Made by a program: the position numbers and the translations under genes
From: Homalodisca vitripennis
Lineage: Eukaryota; Arthropoda; Insecta; Hemiptera; Cicadellidae
Assembly: GCF_021130785.1 (NCBI RefSeq)
Contig: NW_025778927.1
Span: forward strand, 62,001-126,000
DNA length: 64,000 bases
Reading direction: 5' to 3'
Notes under the pieces: model-generated
The model's database searches: none
What the model was told of the DNA's origin: nothing
Seen by the model: the letters and a program-made list of their open reading frames with translations, nothing else
Shown here: positions 21,671-32,607 of the stretch, piece after piece
Layout: each line of letters starts with the position of its first letter
Position numbering within the stretch: the stretch's first letter is position 1

Positions 21671-24600
21671 TCATATTCTGGACATTAATTTGGTGCTCTC
21701 CAGAAAACCAAAGAGTTTTGTTAAAACATCTTCTTTGTCACCAAGCAACTCATCTAACCGGCTTGGCAAACGATGTGTTCTCCTCTGCCCGGCGTAGAGG
21801 CGGCAGTCTATCAACACGTGGCTGACGTTTAACGCCATATTACACTCCGTACACTGCGGTGGATCACCACGACTCATTAGGAAACCGTGAGAGAAGCGAG
21901 TGTGTCCGATACGGAGTCGACACAGTACAACCTCCTCTCTACGGTTAGTGCGGTAAGCAGTCGACCAAGGCTTTACTGTGTATTTAATCTGCCGAAGTTT
22001 GTTATTGGTCACTTGTTCCCACGATACATTCCACTGATGTTGTAGTCGTGACTTTACAATCGGCTTTAGATCGGACGCGATTGATCGCCTAGTCCATGGA
22101 GTCGCCTTTGCTGCCCTATCTGCGATCTCGTTACCAGGTATTCCAGTGTGTCCAGGTACCCATTGCGATACCCCGAGACATCATCTCGCTCAAAGCGTAG
22201 CGGATCTTACGAACAAGGACATGTTTAGAGTACATGTCCTTGATAGCCAGCAGACCGCTTAGCGAGTCAGAGCACACTACCACCCTATTTGTTCTTGGAC
22301 ATACAATATTTAACGATTTCAAGATAGCTGTTAGTTCTGCTGTGTATATTGAAGATTCAGGAGTGAGGCAGAATTTGTACTCTCTATTGGAAGTGACAAA
22401 GGCACAACCCGTTCCTGCCTCACTCTTTGAGCCATCTGTGTAGATGGCATCGCAGGGTGAACAGGATGACAATATTTCTCTACAGGAGCTTGTGGACAAC
22501 AGTGATGCGTCTTGCTTGTTCAACTGTAATAACGACAGTATTACATTGGGAGTTCTGACTGTCCATGGTGGTCTATCCATCTCGTGACATACCTCGACAT
22601 CAATCGCTCTCATGTCCACTTCTGCGAGATGTAACAGGATTCTAATGCCAAAGGGTGCGGGGGCATTAGGCTTATTGTGGTACAAGGGGGCAAGTGATGT
22701 GTCTAGGGCAACCTCAAAGGCCGGATTTTCTGGCCTTGATTTTAAACTAAAAAAATAGTTCATAGCCAATTGAACACGTCTGAAAGATAGGGATGGCTCA
22801 CCACTCTCAGCTAAAAGACTGACAACGGGGCTTGAACGAAAAGCCCCAGTAGCCAGTCTGACAGCAGAATGATGGATTGAGTCCAACATTTTAAGGGCTG
22901 TTGGCTTGGCAGAAGAATAAACCTGTGATCCATAATCAATACAAGGTCGAATATATGCTTTATAAAACTGAAGCATGCATTTTCTATCTGCACCCCATTT
23001 CGTTCCGCTTAGAGCTCTCATCGCGTTAAGTCTCTTTAGACATTTCGCCTTAAGTTCTTTAATGTGCGGAACCCACGTCAGTCTGTAATCAAACCACAAC
23101 CCCAAAAAATTTCACACAGCGACTCGCTGGGATTATTATTCTATTTATCCTAAGAGTTGGATCAGCGACGTTCCTCAGTCGAGAAAAAGTAATACATTTA
23201 GTCTTTGAAGGAGAGAAAGAAAAAACGGTTTGGTTGCTCCAATCTTCGAGACGGTGGATGGTGAGCTGAAGGTACCTCTCTGCAGTAGCCAGCCTCCTGG
23301 GAGGGACAAATACAGCAAAGTCATCTACGAATAGAGAGCATCTGACAGGAGCTCTGACGCAGGAAGTGATGCTGTTTATGGCCACAGCAAAGAGAGTACA
23401 ACTAAGGACACTCCCTTGAGGTATACCGTTCTCAAGAATTTTGGTGTCGGACAAATGAGTTCCCAGTCTTACATTAAAAGAACGTTCATCCATAAAACCT
23501 TTAATAAAATATAACATATTACCGCCGACGCCCCAATTTGAAAGGGTATTTATAACTCCCCTAAGCCAAGCTGTATCATACGCTTTTGTAATATCGAAAA
23601 ACACAGCAACAAGTTGCCTCCGTTCAAGGAAAGCATTCAGGATTGACGACTCTAGACACACTAGGTGGTCTAGAGTTGAACGGCCTTGACGGAAACCACA
23701 TTGCTGTGGAGACAGGAGATTATTGTGTTCCAGGAACCATACCAGTCTACGATTTACCATTCGCTCCAGTATCTTACAAAGACAACTGGTAAGCGAGATA
23801 GGCCTGTAGCTAGTAGGGGAGAACTTGTCTTGGCCAGGTTTGTATAATGGTACAACGTAAGAGTTACGCCATGAACTTGGAAAGCTGCGTTCTTGAAAAA
23901 TTCTATTGAAAAGGGACAAGAGGCACGCTTTAACCTCTACAGGAAGGTTTCTCAACATGGCGTAGTGGATGTCGTCAGCACCGGGAGCTGAGTTTATAAT
24001 GGGAGAAATAGCAGATTCTAGTTCGTCAAGGGAAAACAATAAATTTAAGGGACTTATATAGTTATTTTCATTTATGGGCTGTGCTTCATGTTGTACTTTA
24101 TATCGCTGGAACAAAGGACTGTAGGACGTAGTCCTCGACACGTTAGAAATGGACGAGGCCAGAGCGTTTGCCAACGGCTCGGTTAATATGATGTCGTTCA
24201 CCCTTAAGCCAAGAATAGGCAGAGGTGGCTGTTTTCCGCAAACTGCCTTTAGTCTCCTGCACACCAGAGATAAAGGGGTGGTACGGTTAATCGAAGAAGT
24301 AAATTCCTTCCACGAATTTCGTCGACATCTTTTAAATATGAGACGAGCTTTAGCTCTGGCAAGACGAAATCGTGCATGGTTTCCCTCGGTCGGAGATCTA
24401 TTAAATATCCGCAAGGCTTTCCTGCGCTCCAGAAGCGATATCCTACACTCTTCTGTCCACCAAGATACGTTTCTTCTTTTTATGATTCCTGTTGTTTTTG
24501 GAATACTTTCCAGAGCGGCACTTAAATTGGCAACAGTTATCTTGTTGACGGCGGAGTCTATATCTACTGATGTTGAAACATCTGGTGCCTGTGAAACGTG

Positions 24601-25317
24601 TTTAAATTTGCCCCAATCCGCCTTATCAAGCACCCAGTTAGGTCTTTGGGGCACATTACCTGGAATATCGAGAACTTTAGTTATGACCGGTGCGTGGTCG
24701 CTACCGTAAAGGTCAGAGGAAACTGACCAGTCGAAGCGGTAAGCAATTTGTAGTGTGCACATGGTTAGGTCTAATACTGACCAGGAACCTGTTCTCGGGC
24801 AAAGATAAGTTGGCGAGCCATCGTTCAATAAAACAAGATTCAGATCATCAAGGACCTTGGAAACCATGTTGCCCCTTGTAGAGCAAGTACTAGAGCCCCA
24901 AAAACGATGGTGGGCGTTGAAATCGCCCACAAGTACGAAAGGATGAGGCAATTGATTAATAAGGTCCAATAGATCTCCTCTTGGAAGGCATTCTGGTGGC
25001 GGGGGGATATAAACACAACAGACATGTAATTTAAACGGCATGTCAAGCTTTATGCATATTACTTGTAGAGGTGTGTTCAAAGGTACCTCCACTGTATTCA
25101 GAGAAGGATTTGCGAGAACCATAACTCCTCCACATGCATGTCCGTCATTATGGTTGTCATGGCGGAAGATATCCCATCCCCTGATGGAAAATTGGCATGC
25201 ACGGCTAAGCTTGGTCTCCTGAATACATATGACATTTGGTTTTATTTGTGATGCTAGTAGGTTCAGGTCTTCCAGATGGCTTCGCAGTCCGTTAATATTC
25301 CATTGTATAATATTCAT
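21671..25317 (-). pseudogene. nonLTR-1 ORF2: endonuclease, reverse transcriptase, RNase H
   Basis: The first frame (25317-23089, 742 residues) opens with an APE-type endonuclease (QWNINGLRSH, CIQETKL, VLVGDFNAHH, SDHAPV). Reverse transcriptase follows: YRPISLTSCLCKILERM, GFRQGRSTLDHL, FFDITKAYDTAW, GIPQGSVLS and the catalytic FVDDFAVF. A 1-base shift in a T/G run near 23100 moves to a second frame (23105-22131). That frame has the thumb region and RNase H (YTDGSKSEAGTG, ELTAILKSL, CSDSLSGLL). A further shift near 22180 leads to WVPGHTGIPGNEIADRA and a C-terminal Cys-His motif (CTECNMALNVSHVLIDC). With two shifts and no other stops it looks young, or is affected by consensus errors. Confidence 0.88.
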
Positions 25318-25323
25318 AATAAT

Positions 25324-26314
25324 TTAGGTTTTGAAAGTAATTTTGTTTTTTGTTTTTCCTTGATTTTGTTTGAAATTTACAGTATTTTTTTCAATTTCTG
25401 AATGTGGTCTAAGGTCGTCATCAAACAAATCCTCCTCCATTAGGCTGGATTTTGAGGACTGGTATGAGGGAGGGGTTTTGTTGGCACCCTTTGACCGTTC
25501 GACCACTTTAGAGGCAATTTTTTGATTCAGCCCAGAAACAAGTCTTTGGCATACTTCCGGAGATATATTTTTCTTTCCCGTCACGCTGGAACCTCCAGCA
25601 TTAGGGGTTTTTACAAATTGAGCAGCAACCTGGCCTTCAGTAGACTGTTGCTTGCTTAAAGTGCTCCGTCCCTTGGGTTGAGTAGGTGTAGCCGGTCTTA
25701 CAGACCAAGGCAGCAACCTGTTGGGTTAGTTCTCTAACCATGCCTTCCAGAGCTGAGCAGGAAGAACACGGTTTCGGTTGCACAGGGACAGAGGCAGCCT
25801 GAGAATAGGATACGTCCTTCTTCGGGGTTTGTCTAAGTCGTTTCCTATACTCTTTACGAGCATCGCCGAAAGACAATTTCTCGCTAGTAACTATTTTCAG
25901 CACTTCCTTTTCTTCTAAGTATACTTTACAGCTGCGAGAGCTTGAAGGATGCTTGCCCTTGCAGTTGACGCACTGCTCTTCGCCACCGGCACAGTCCTTG
26001 TCACTGTGACCACTTTTTGCACAAAGACTACATGTTTCAGGGTTATTGCAAGTTTTGCTTGAATGTCCAAAACGTTGACATCTATAACACCTCTGAGGAT
26101 TTCTAAAGTATGGACGAACTTGTAGAGAAAGATATCCTGCTCTAATTGTGGCTGGTGGGTGAGGAAGGGCAAAGGTCAAAATGTGACCTGGTGTAGGTGT
26201 CGGTACACCGTGTTCAACCTTCATTATTCTCACTACATCAGTCACAAGACAATCTTTCAGTTCTTCTTTTGAATTCTTCAATTGAGCAACATAGCATATC
26301 GCGACAGAATACAA
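25324..26314 (-). pseudogene. nonLTR-1 ORF1, gag-like protein, N-terminus missing
   Basis: The frame 26314-25637 begins inside the usual gag domain (DVVRIMKV, GHILTFALPHPP, VRPYFRNPQRCYRCQRFGHS) and has three CCHC zinc knuckles (CYRCQRFGHSSKTC, CSLCAKSGHSDKDC, CVNCKGKHPSSSRSC). These bind nucleic acid in the retrotransposon RNP. A shift near 25700 continues into a Lys/Ser-rich tail ending 7 bp before ORF2. The normal upstream half is absent, matching 5' truncation. Confidence 0.8.
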
Positions 26315-26330
26315 TTCCTTTGCAGAAGTT

Positions 26331-26609
26331 TAACCTGTTGGATCCCGTAGCCGCTCAGTTGCGACTGAGGCAAGTGTGCAGTCGTGGCCCGTTGCCGTAC
26401 TGTTGCGGCCGCGCGCAGAGCGTTTTATTTTTGCGTTTTCTTCAACTCAATTCGCTAAATTAAATGACGTTCAATATACCGGGTTACTCGGGAGAACACT
26501 GGCTTTCTCGTGAGGTATATTTTGTTTCGCGCTACGATACTTGGCAGCCTGTTTTTACTCTAAACGTCGAGGCGTTTCAGCCGGTTGCTGTTGTTTGTAC
26601 ACAATAATT
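26331..26609 (+). promoter_or_regulatory. GC-richer leader upstream of piggyBac-B
   Basis: This is the stretch between the 5' limit of nonLTR-1 and the piggyBac-B start. It is unusually GC-rich around 26390-26420 (contains GCGGCCGCGCGC). A TTAA at 26460-26463 could be the left boundary of piggyBac-B, but no inverted partner was found. Confidence 0.35.
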
Positions 26610-28322
26610 ATGGCTTCGCGTAAGCATGAGTTGTTTGATCAAGATATTAATGAATTATTGGGCAGTGAGTTTAGTGAACTATCTGATAGTGACGACGAAA
26701 GTGATGTGGATATTTTCAGTCGTGTAAGAAGTGGTGATTTTATTTTTAGTGAACTAGTTCGTGATGCAGACTTCAACCACGATTTAGGTTATCTCGATGA
26801 ACCAGTACCAGGACCATCAGGTGATACTGTTTATTCTAATAATCGTCCAAATAAGCCTACTTTGGATAGTGTTGACTTGGTAATAAACGAGGTAGTTCAA
26901 AATTATAATCCCAGAAATGACTTTACTGGTAATGAAGGAACTGAATGTAGGCCTAACCCCAAACGTAGAAAGCTACCTCCAATTACCTATCCCTGGGTGA
27001 ATGATACCAACTTTATTCCGCACATATTTCCATTTGATAGCTCAAAATCTGGAATAAATGCTGATTCTGGAATAAGTAAGGAATCTACAAACCTAGATTT
27101 TTTCTTGTCGTTGTTTCCAATGGAATTAGTATCACACATTGTTGAGCAGACTAATCTCTATTTTCATGAAGTCGTTTCTAAGCTGCCCAATGTTTCTAGA
27201 TCTGAAATTGATAATTGGTACAATACCAATGAGAGTGAAATGTTATTTTTTTTAGCATTGTGTATCCTGATGTCCCATGTGAGAAAAAATAAAATAAAAG
27301 AGTACTGGTCTACCGATACAGTAATTCAAACACCATTCTTCGGTCAGGCAATGAGTCGAAACAGGTTTCTAATACTGTGTAGAATGCTGCATTTCAACAA
27401 CAGTATTGTTACAAACTCTAAAACCTTAGGAAGATTACATAAGATAAACCCTATTCTCTGTTCTATAAACAAATCATTTACTGACAATTTCACTCCTTAT
27501 GAGAATCTTGCATTGGATGAAACACTTTTCTTGTGGAAAGGTAGGCTACTTTTTCGCCAGTATATTCCTAGTAAGAGAGCAAGATTTGGCATAAAACTGT
27601 TTATCATATCTGATTGCAAAACAGGATACGTTCTAAATGTTTTACCATATATTGGTTCTGAAACTCAGCTAAATTTTGAAGACCTCAGTGATAAAGTAGG
27701 TATGTCAGGTCAGGTAGTGTTGACTCTTACAGAATCTTTTTTCAATCTTGGACACAAACTGTACCTTGATAACTGGTATGTCTCACCCTCATTAGCAGAA
27801 GAACTATTTAGTAAAAGTACAAATATGTGTGGAACATGCTTGCCAACAAGGCGTGGTGTTCCAAAAGAAAGCCTAAAAAAATTGAAAAAAGGGGAAACGG
27901 ATTCACATCATGCAGAATTTATGTTATATGAACGTTGGCTAGATCAACGGGAGGTTAGGGTTTTATCAACAATGCATGAACATGGTATGAAAGAAACTGG
28001 TAAACGTGATCCCCATACTGGTCAAAAGATTGTAAAACCCGTTTGTGTTCTGGATTACAATCAGCACATGGGTGCAGTTGATATGCAGTTGTCGTTCAAC
28101 GAAACCGCTCGGAAGTCATTGAAGTGGTACAAAAAACTGTTTTTCCATTTGTTAGATGTAACCATACGTAATGCATACATTTTGCAGCATCAAATGACAG
28201 GAAAAATTCCTCAACTATCAGAATTCCGTAAGGAATTAGTGAGAGAAATCATTGAGAAACATTGTGAGATGAAAAAAGACAAAAAGGGTCGACTTCAGCA
28301 AATATTACACCACTTAGACTGA
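26610..28322 (+). CDS. piggyBac-B transposase, long intact frame without the Cys-rich tail
   Basis: From the Met at 26610 (MASRKHELFDQDINELLG) the frame codes 570 residues without a break. An in-frame Met at 26541 would add 23 residues. The N-terminus is acidic and Ser-rich. The core shows MSHVRKNKIKEYWSTD, MSRNRFLILCRMLHF, LALDETLFLWKGRLLFRQY (first Asp), KLYLDNWYVSPSLAEELF (second Asp) and MGAVDMQLSFNETARKSLKW (third Asp). All three catalytic Asp are present. The protein ends ...RLQQILHHLD at the junction with Mutator-C DNA and lacks the Cys-rich C-terminal finger that most piggyBac proteins use to bind DNA. It was either cut there or belongs to a lineage without the finger. No flanking TTAA pair was confirmed. 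Confidence 0.88.
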   Translation: MASRKHELFDQDINELLGSEFSELSDSDDESDVDIFSRVRSGDFIFSELVRDADFNHDLGYLDEPVPGPSGDTVYSNNRPNKPTLDSVDLVINEVVQNYNPRNDFTGNEGTECRPNPKRRKLPPITYPWVNDTNFIPHIFPFDSSKSGINADSGISKESTNLDFFLSLFPMELVSHIVEQTNLYFHEVVSKLPNVSRSEIDNWYNTNESEMLFFLALCILMSHVRKNKIKEYWSTDTVIQTPFFGQAMSRNRFLILCRMLHFNNSIVTNSKTLGRLHKINPILCSINKSFTDNFTPYENLALDETLFLWKGRLLFRQYIPSKRARFGIKLFIISDCKTGYVLNVLPYIGSETQLNFEDLSDKVGMSGQVVLTLTESFFNLGHKLYLDNWYVSPSLAEELFSKSTNMCGTCLPTRRGVPKESLKKLKKGETDSHHAEFMLYERWLDQREVRVLSTMHEHGMKETGKRDPHTGQKIVKPVCVLDYNQHMGAVDMQLSFNETARKSLKWYKKLFFHLLDVTIRNAYILQHQMTGKIPQLSEFRKELVREIIEKHCEMKKDKKGRLQQILHHLD

Positions 28323-28910
28323 CACAATGTCAGTGTTCTGAGCAATTTGGTGACAAATTTGTTATGCCCCGATTGTTTTAGGTCAAGCCTGAAGCTATCT
28401 ATTACAAATAGAGTAGGGTTTAACGCTCAGCTTTCTGTGGAATGTAGTGATTGTGTGCCCGGAAACATAATGTCCATGTCTAGTTCAAGGCAAATAGAAT
28501 CCGAAACTGAGTACGACATAAACAAAAGAGTTGCTAAAGCTTTTAGTAGGGGAGAGCCGGGCATAATGGACAGCGCGGGTATAATGGCCAGGCGTGTTTT
28601 TGTGTGTGTACAGTGCTGCCACCATGCGGAAACTGTTCATGAAGGTGCCTGGTAGCCCCACCAGTTGTGTTGAGTCGTCATAAGAACACGCTGCTACGAC
28701 ATCAAGAGTTATTGTAATTTTTGTGTTTTCCACATCTTCTGATCCAAGGTAAGACATCAACTTATGTAATAATTACAAAATGACGTATTATATTTTATTT
28801 TTCGGTCCTATATATTTTAAAAGAGTCATTAGTTAGCTATTAATGTCTGTATTAAGAAGTGGTTTATCATTGTTTGTTAGTAACCTAGAAGAGTGTTTTG
28901 TTAATAGCGT

Positions 28911-28977
28911 CTGGGCGGGCACAACGGCCAGTAGGTGGCTATTACGCCCGCAGCTTTGGCCGTTATGCCCGTCTGCA
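28911..28977. repeat. internal inverted-repeat pair of pogo-C, left
   Basis: GGGCGGGCACAACGGCC and, facing it, GGCCGTTATGCCCGTCT, with a further GGTGGCTATTACGCCCGC between them. The block lies about 362 bp inside the left end. Confidence 0.85.
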
Positions 28978-29249
28978 ATTTTCCTCTTTAACTTCCTTAT
29001 TCCTGTTACTTGAAAAAAGTTTTAAATGATATAATTATTCTAAATGATTACAGAAAAATTGTTCAGATTTCCATAGTAAAGCCAATAAAACAGTTTTATT
29101 ACAATTTAGATGTTATAAAACCAATATTTTTATGTATTATAATAATTTATAATATATAAAAAATTATAATTATAATAAATGTTTAATTATTTATGTTTAT
29201 TTTTTTTTAATTTGAAATACTTCAGTTGTTTTGTTTTGTTTCAGGAGCG

Positions 29250-30197
29250 ATGGTTTACAACTACAAGCGCAAGGGAGATCGGCAGTCATGGGATCCTGGA
29301 AACATGCAAAAGGCAATAGATGCAGTGAAGGGAGGTATGGCATTTTTAACAGCTGCGACCACATACAAAGTACCAAGGAACACTTTGAAGAGGAGAGTGC
29401 TGGAGAAGAACAAGAGAGCTACAGGACACAAAAAAGTATTTGGAGGTTTTAATTCCGTCTTTACTAAGGAACAAGAACTAGAAATATTCAATCATCTACT
29501 CTTACTGGAGACTAGATTTTTCGGTATGACTGTTCAGGATCTTCGAAGTGCAGCATATGAACTTGCTGAGAAGAACAAACTTTGTCACACTTTTAACAAA
29601 GAGTCCAGGATGGCTGGAAAAGGTTGGATCGCCGGTTTCCGCAAACGCCATCCACAGTTAACTCTAAGGGAACCTGAGCAAACTTCTGCAGTTCCTTCTC
29701 TGCAAGCTGTATCACCAAGCAGTTACACCACCAATCTTGATGAAAAGTATGATCCACAACCTGGGACATCATTTGCTATAAGCCCTAAAGATATTATCCC
29801 TCTTCCTTGTGTATCTGATGAGAGTCGTAGGAGAACTGGACGTAAAAGAGGCTGTGCAGCTTTGCTGTCAGGAAGCCCTTACAAAGATAATTTGATAGCC
29901 GAGAAAGCTGCGAAAGATGAAAAAGATAAAGAAAAACTTCTGAAACAAAAAAAGGGCGAAGAAAGAAAAACAGACCTAAAGAGGACATCTAAAAAACCCA
30001 AGATCAATACCACCAAAAGAAGTCTTTTTCAAGATTCAGATGATGATGTCGAATGTTTTTATTGTATGGAACAATTCTCAGCTTCATCCTCTAATGAGCG
30101 TTGGATAAAGTGCCAAGGGTGCAATATGTGGGCGCATGAACTGTGTGCTGGCGTAGATCAGAAGGACCTTAGGTTTTTATGTGAAAATTGTAATTAA
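29250..30197 (+). CDS. pogo-C protein: HTH plus PHD-like finger, no DDE domain, intact frame
   Basis: The Met at 29250 follows an acceptor (TTTCAG) and aligns with other pogo starts (MVYNYKRKGDRQSW). The frame codes 315 residues without a break. It has a pipsqueak-type HTH (TAATTYKVPRNTLKRRVLEK), a CENP-B-like HTH (MAGKGWIAGFRKRHPQLTLR), then at about residue 150 it passes straight from REPEQTSA to the tail (AISPKDIIPLP, KRGCAALLSGSPYK). A Lys-rich helix follows, then a PHD-like finger (CFYCMEQF, WIKCQGCNMWAHELC, FLCENCN). Relatives have about 300 residues with the catalytic core between these points. The deletion is in frame. Such a protein could bind pogo ends without cutting and so repress them, but that is inference. 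Confidence 0.85.
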   Translation: MVYNYKRKGDRQSWDPGNMQKAIDAVKGGMAFLTAATTYKVPRNTLKRRVLEKNKRATGHKKVFGGFNSVFTKEQELEIFNHLLLLETRFFGMTVQDLRSAAYELAEKNKLCHTFNKESRMAGKGWIAGFRKRHPQLTLREPEQTSAVPSLQAVSPSSYTTNLDEKYDPQPGTSFAISPKDIIPLPCVSDESRRRTGRKRGCAALLSGSPYKDNLIAEKAAKDEKDKEKLLKQKKGEERKTDLKRTSKKPKINTTKRSLFQDSDDDVECFYCMEQFSASSSNERWIKCQGCNMWAHELCAGVDQKDLRFLCENCN

Positions 30198-30407
30198 ACT
30201 TAATACAAAATAACTTTTTATTTGTACGATTCTAAAATATTAATGTTTTTGGAACAAAGTATGAAATATGTATATTTTCTATTCAAAGTTTTTCAATAAA
30301 CATTTTTAACTGGCTTTCAATCAATATAATTAGGTTACAAATCTTTATAATAAATGTTTTATTATCAAACAGCTGTTTTTACAATGTATTTAACACATTT
30401 TAGATAT

Positions 30408-30452
30408 ATGGCCATTATGCCCTACCCCCTGCGGGCGTAATAGCCACATGGT
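30408..30452. repeat. internal inverted-repeat pair of pogo-C, right
   Basis: GGCCATTATGCCCTACC is followed by GCGGGCGTAATAGCC, an inverted pair 179-223 bp inside the right end. Confidence 0.85.
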
Positions 30453-32005
30453 TACTTTTTGGAAAATTGATTAATAAGGGACATCCATTTGCCTAAACGC
30501 AACTAAACATTTAATACAAGTCTTATGATAGTTGATCTATATAGGATATGATTTTTTAATTTCCAGCTCGACTAAAAAGTAGTTTAAAAAATCAAAATGT
30601 CTTAGCCTGGCCATTATGCCCGCCTCTCCCCTACTATAAGCAAGGGATATGCCGCTATAGAGCAGTATGCTTTAATAATGAACATGAACATTATGAGCAA
30701 GGGATATTATAGCAAGTGTATGAAAAGCGTAAACAAATCCACAAAAATGGCCGGTATTGCTAGTCTTTCAAAAGCACGAGCACGTGTGCGTGAACATTGT
30801 CAAAAAGAAAACAGCGCCTTAGAAGCTAATAGTGCCATAGACTTAGCGGTCAGTTTCGATGGATCGTGGCACAAAAGGGGGTTTACGTCAAACTATGGAG
30901 TAGGCTCTATTATTCATATAGATACGGGACTAGTAATTGACTATTGCGTTCTCTCGAAATTTTGTCGCAACTGTGCCTCAGCAGAACATGATTTGGGGAG
31001 AGGAAGCCCAGAGTTTGACATTTGGTATGCAGGCCATGCTATAGATTGCGATAAGAATTATGAAGGATCCTCTCCAGGTATGGAAGTCGCCGCCGCTGAA
31101 ATTCTTTGGAAACGCTCACTAAGCTACAAATTTCGCTACACAACATTAGTGAGCGATGGAGATTCAAAGGTGTTCACTCATTTAAAAGACCTCAACATCT
31201 ATGGAGAAGATGTTTTAAAAAAAGAGGAGTGTATAAATCACGTTTCTAAAAGACTGGGCACTGCTCTCCGCAACCAAGTAAAAGTGTGCAAAGCTCAAAA
31301 AATCACTCTTGGAGGAAAATCCCATGGCAGTCTAAAGGACTCAACCATCAAAAAGCTTACCAGGTATTACCACAATGCTGTATTTAGTAGTATCAACAAA
31401 GATGCACCCACTGTTAGAAACTCTATCTTAGCTACTCTTCACCACTGCACATCGACCGATGAAAAACCTAGTCATACCAAGTGTCCAACCGATACAAATT
31501 CATGGTGTTTTTACAACCGTGCGATTGCTAATAATGAAATTCCTGGAAGCCATAGTGACAACATAAAAACACCTCTCAATCCAACTGTTCTCAAACATAT
31601 TGCTCCAATATATAAGAGACTCACAGAAACTAGGCTGTTAGAAAGATGTCTCAAAGGTCAAACTCAGAATGCCAATGAAAGCTTACATAGCTTCATTTGG
31701 CGGAAATGTGACAAAGCGAGAAGTGTATCGAGAAGGATAGTTGAAGCTGCTGTAGCTGAGGGTGTGAGTGAATTTAACTTTGGAAATGTCTCAGCTATCA
31801 ACATTCTTCAAAAGAACAAAATTTCACCTGGAAAAAAAGCATCATGATTGCAAGAGTGCGAGATCGACGTCGAAAACTTAAAATCAATCAAGCGAAGTCG
31901 GAGAGAGTCAAACGAAGAAGGAACTATTTGAGAATGAAAAATCTGCAAGAAGAGGAAAAGAGGAAGGAGCTAGAGGGCATAATGTATGGTGCTGGAGAAT
32001 TTTAA

Positions 32006-32607
32006 TAAAAGGTAGGCCTATTCATCAACTAGTCTATTTTTTCCTTACTATTTTTAGTTTTTTTACGTTTTCCGAAAGTTTGTTTTTATATAACAAACAT
32101 TTGAATAACTCAGGTTGTAAAAGAGATAGAGCCCTAATTTTTTTTTTTTATTTTGTTCATAATTAAATTGTCTACAAAGTGGAGTATGGACTTGCTGTTA
32201 AAATAATGAGAAGTGTTTAAAAATCATTTTTTAACTAAAAAAGTTGGTTTATTTATTTCTGAGTTTGAAAAAAAAGTTTTCTCTACCTAATTTTAATACT
32301 AAGTACAAACCCATACTCCACATTTTAAAGACCAGTATTCATGACAAAATAAAAAAAAAAAATAGCTGAAAATGTTTATTAGTTTTTGAGCCTTAGTAAT
32401 TTTACTAAACAGCTAAAATTCGGCAAAAACCCTCCCCCCTGGAGGGGGGGGGAGAATTTTCAAGGTTTAAAAAATACAATTTCTTTCTTAAACTGTCCTC
32501 TATCCAATTAAAAGGGTTTGAAAACATAATAATAACAAATAAAAAAATTGTCCTTTTTCATGAACTCCCCCCTTAAGTAAAGAAAGATTCTTACAAATTT
32601 CTGGAAT
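32006..32607. other. 3' flank of Mutator-C, no gene seen
   Basis: AT-rich. It carries GTTTTCCGAAA near 32070, shared with the 3' flank of Mutator-A, and a C-run/G-run hairpin at about 32430-32456 (CCTCCCCCC facing GGAGGGGGG). No coding frame is recognised. Confidence 0.55.

Larger units (their letters stand above)
21047..26330 (-). mobile_element. nonLTR-1, I-type non-LTR retrotransposon, 5'-truncated
   Basis: Read on the minus strand it has a gag-like ORF1 with zinc knuckles, an ORF2 with endonuclease, reverse transcriptase and RNase H, a 3' region of about 620 bp, and an A-rich end (T-run at 21049-21056 on the plus strand). RNase H together with three knuckles points to the I group. ORF1 lacks its N-terminal part, so the copy seems 5'-truncated near 26330, the usual outcome of target-primed insertion. 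I could not identify a target duplication. Confidence 0.75.
28549..30631 (+). mobile_element. pogo-C, internally deleted pogo element
   Basis: TA occurs at 28547-28548 and 30632-30633. The inverted ends begin GGGGAGAGCCGGGCATAATG on the left and GGGGAGAGGCGGGCATAATG on the right. Internal blocks of the GGCCATTATGCCC word lie at 28911-28977 and 30408-30452. The host frame (Mutator-C) is restored exactly by removing it, so the insertion is recent. At 2083 bp it is shorter than its relatives because the catalytic domain is missing. Confidence 0.95.
28325..32005 (+). pseudogene. Mutator-C, Mutator-like (PF20700-type) transposase split by pogo-C
   Basis: Sequence resumes right after the piggyBac-B stop with the domain start NVSVLSNLVTNLLCPDCFR and VECSDC, lacking the usual N-terminus. 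At 28548 the frame is interrupted by pogo-C. Removing pogo-C and one TA joins KAFS directly to TISKGYAAIEQYAL with no loss. The core follows: LAVSFDGSWHKRGFTSNYG (first Asp), LVSDGDSKVFTHL (second Asp), CINHVSKRLG and CLKGQTQNANESLHSFIW (Glu). At 31835 a shift in a run of seven A leads to a basic, helical tail ending GAGEF at 32005. Only that shift, the N-terminal loss and pogo-C disturb it. Confidence 0.85.

Noticed and set aside
21671..26460. Plus-strand open frames of 60-190 residues within this region (for example 24149-24709)
   Set aside because: They lie antisense to the nonLTR-1 ORFs and show no family motifs. They are mirror frames of the real coding strand.
21047..26460. Target-site duplication for nonLTR-1
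   Set aside because: I compared the bases next to the T-run (GAACTTTCGGAAGAC) with the 26310-26345 region (CTTTGCAGAAG) and found only a weak resemblance, not an exact duplication.
32430..32456. C-run/G-run as a G-quadruplex or terminator
   Set aside because: One C-run facing one G-run forms a simple hairpin. There are not four separated G-tracts on either strand.
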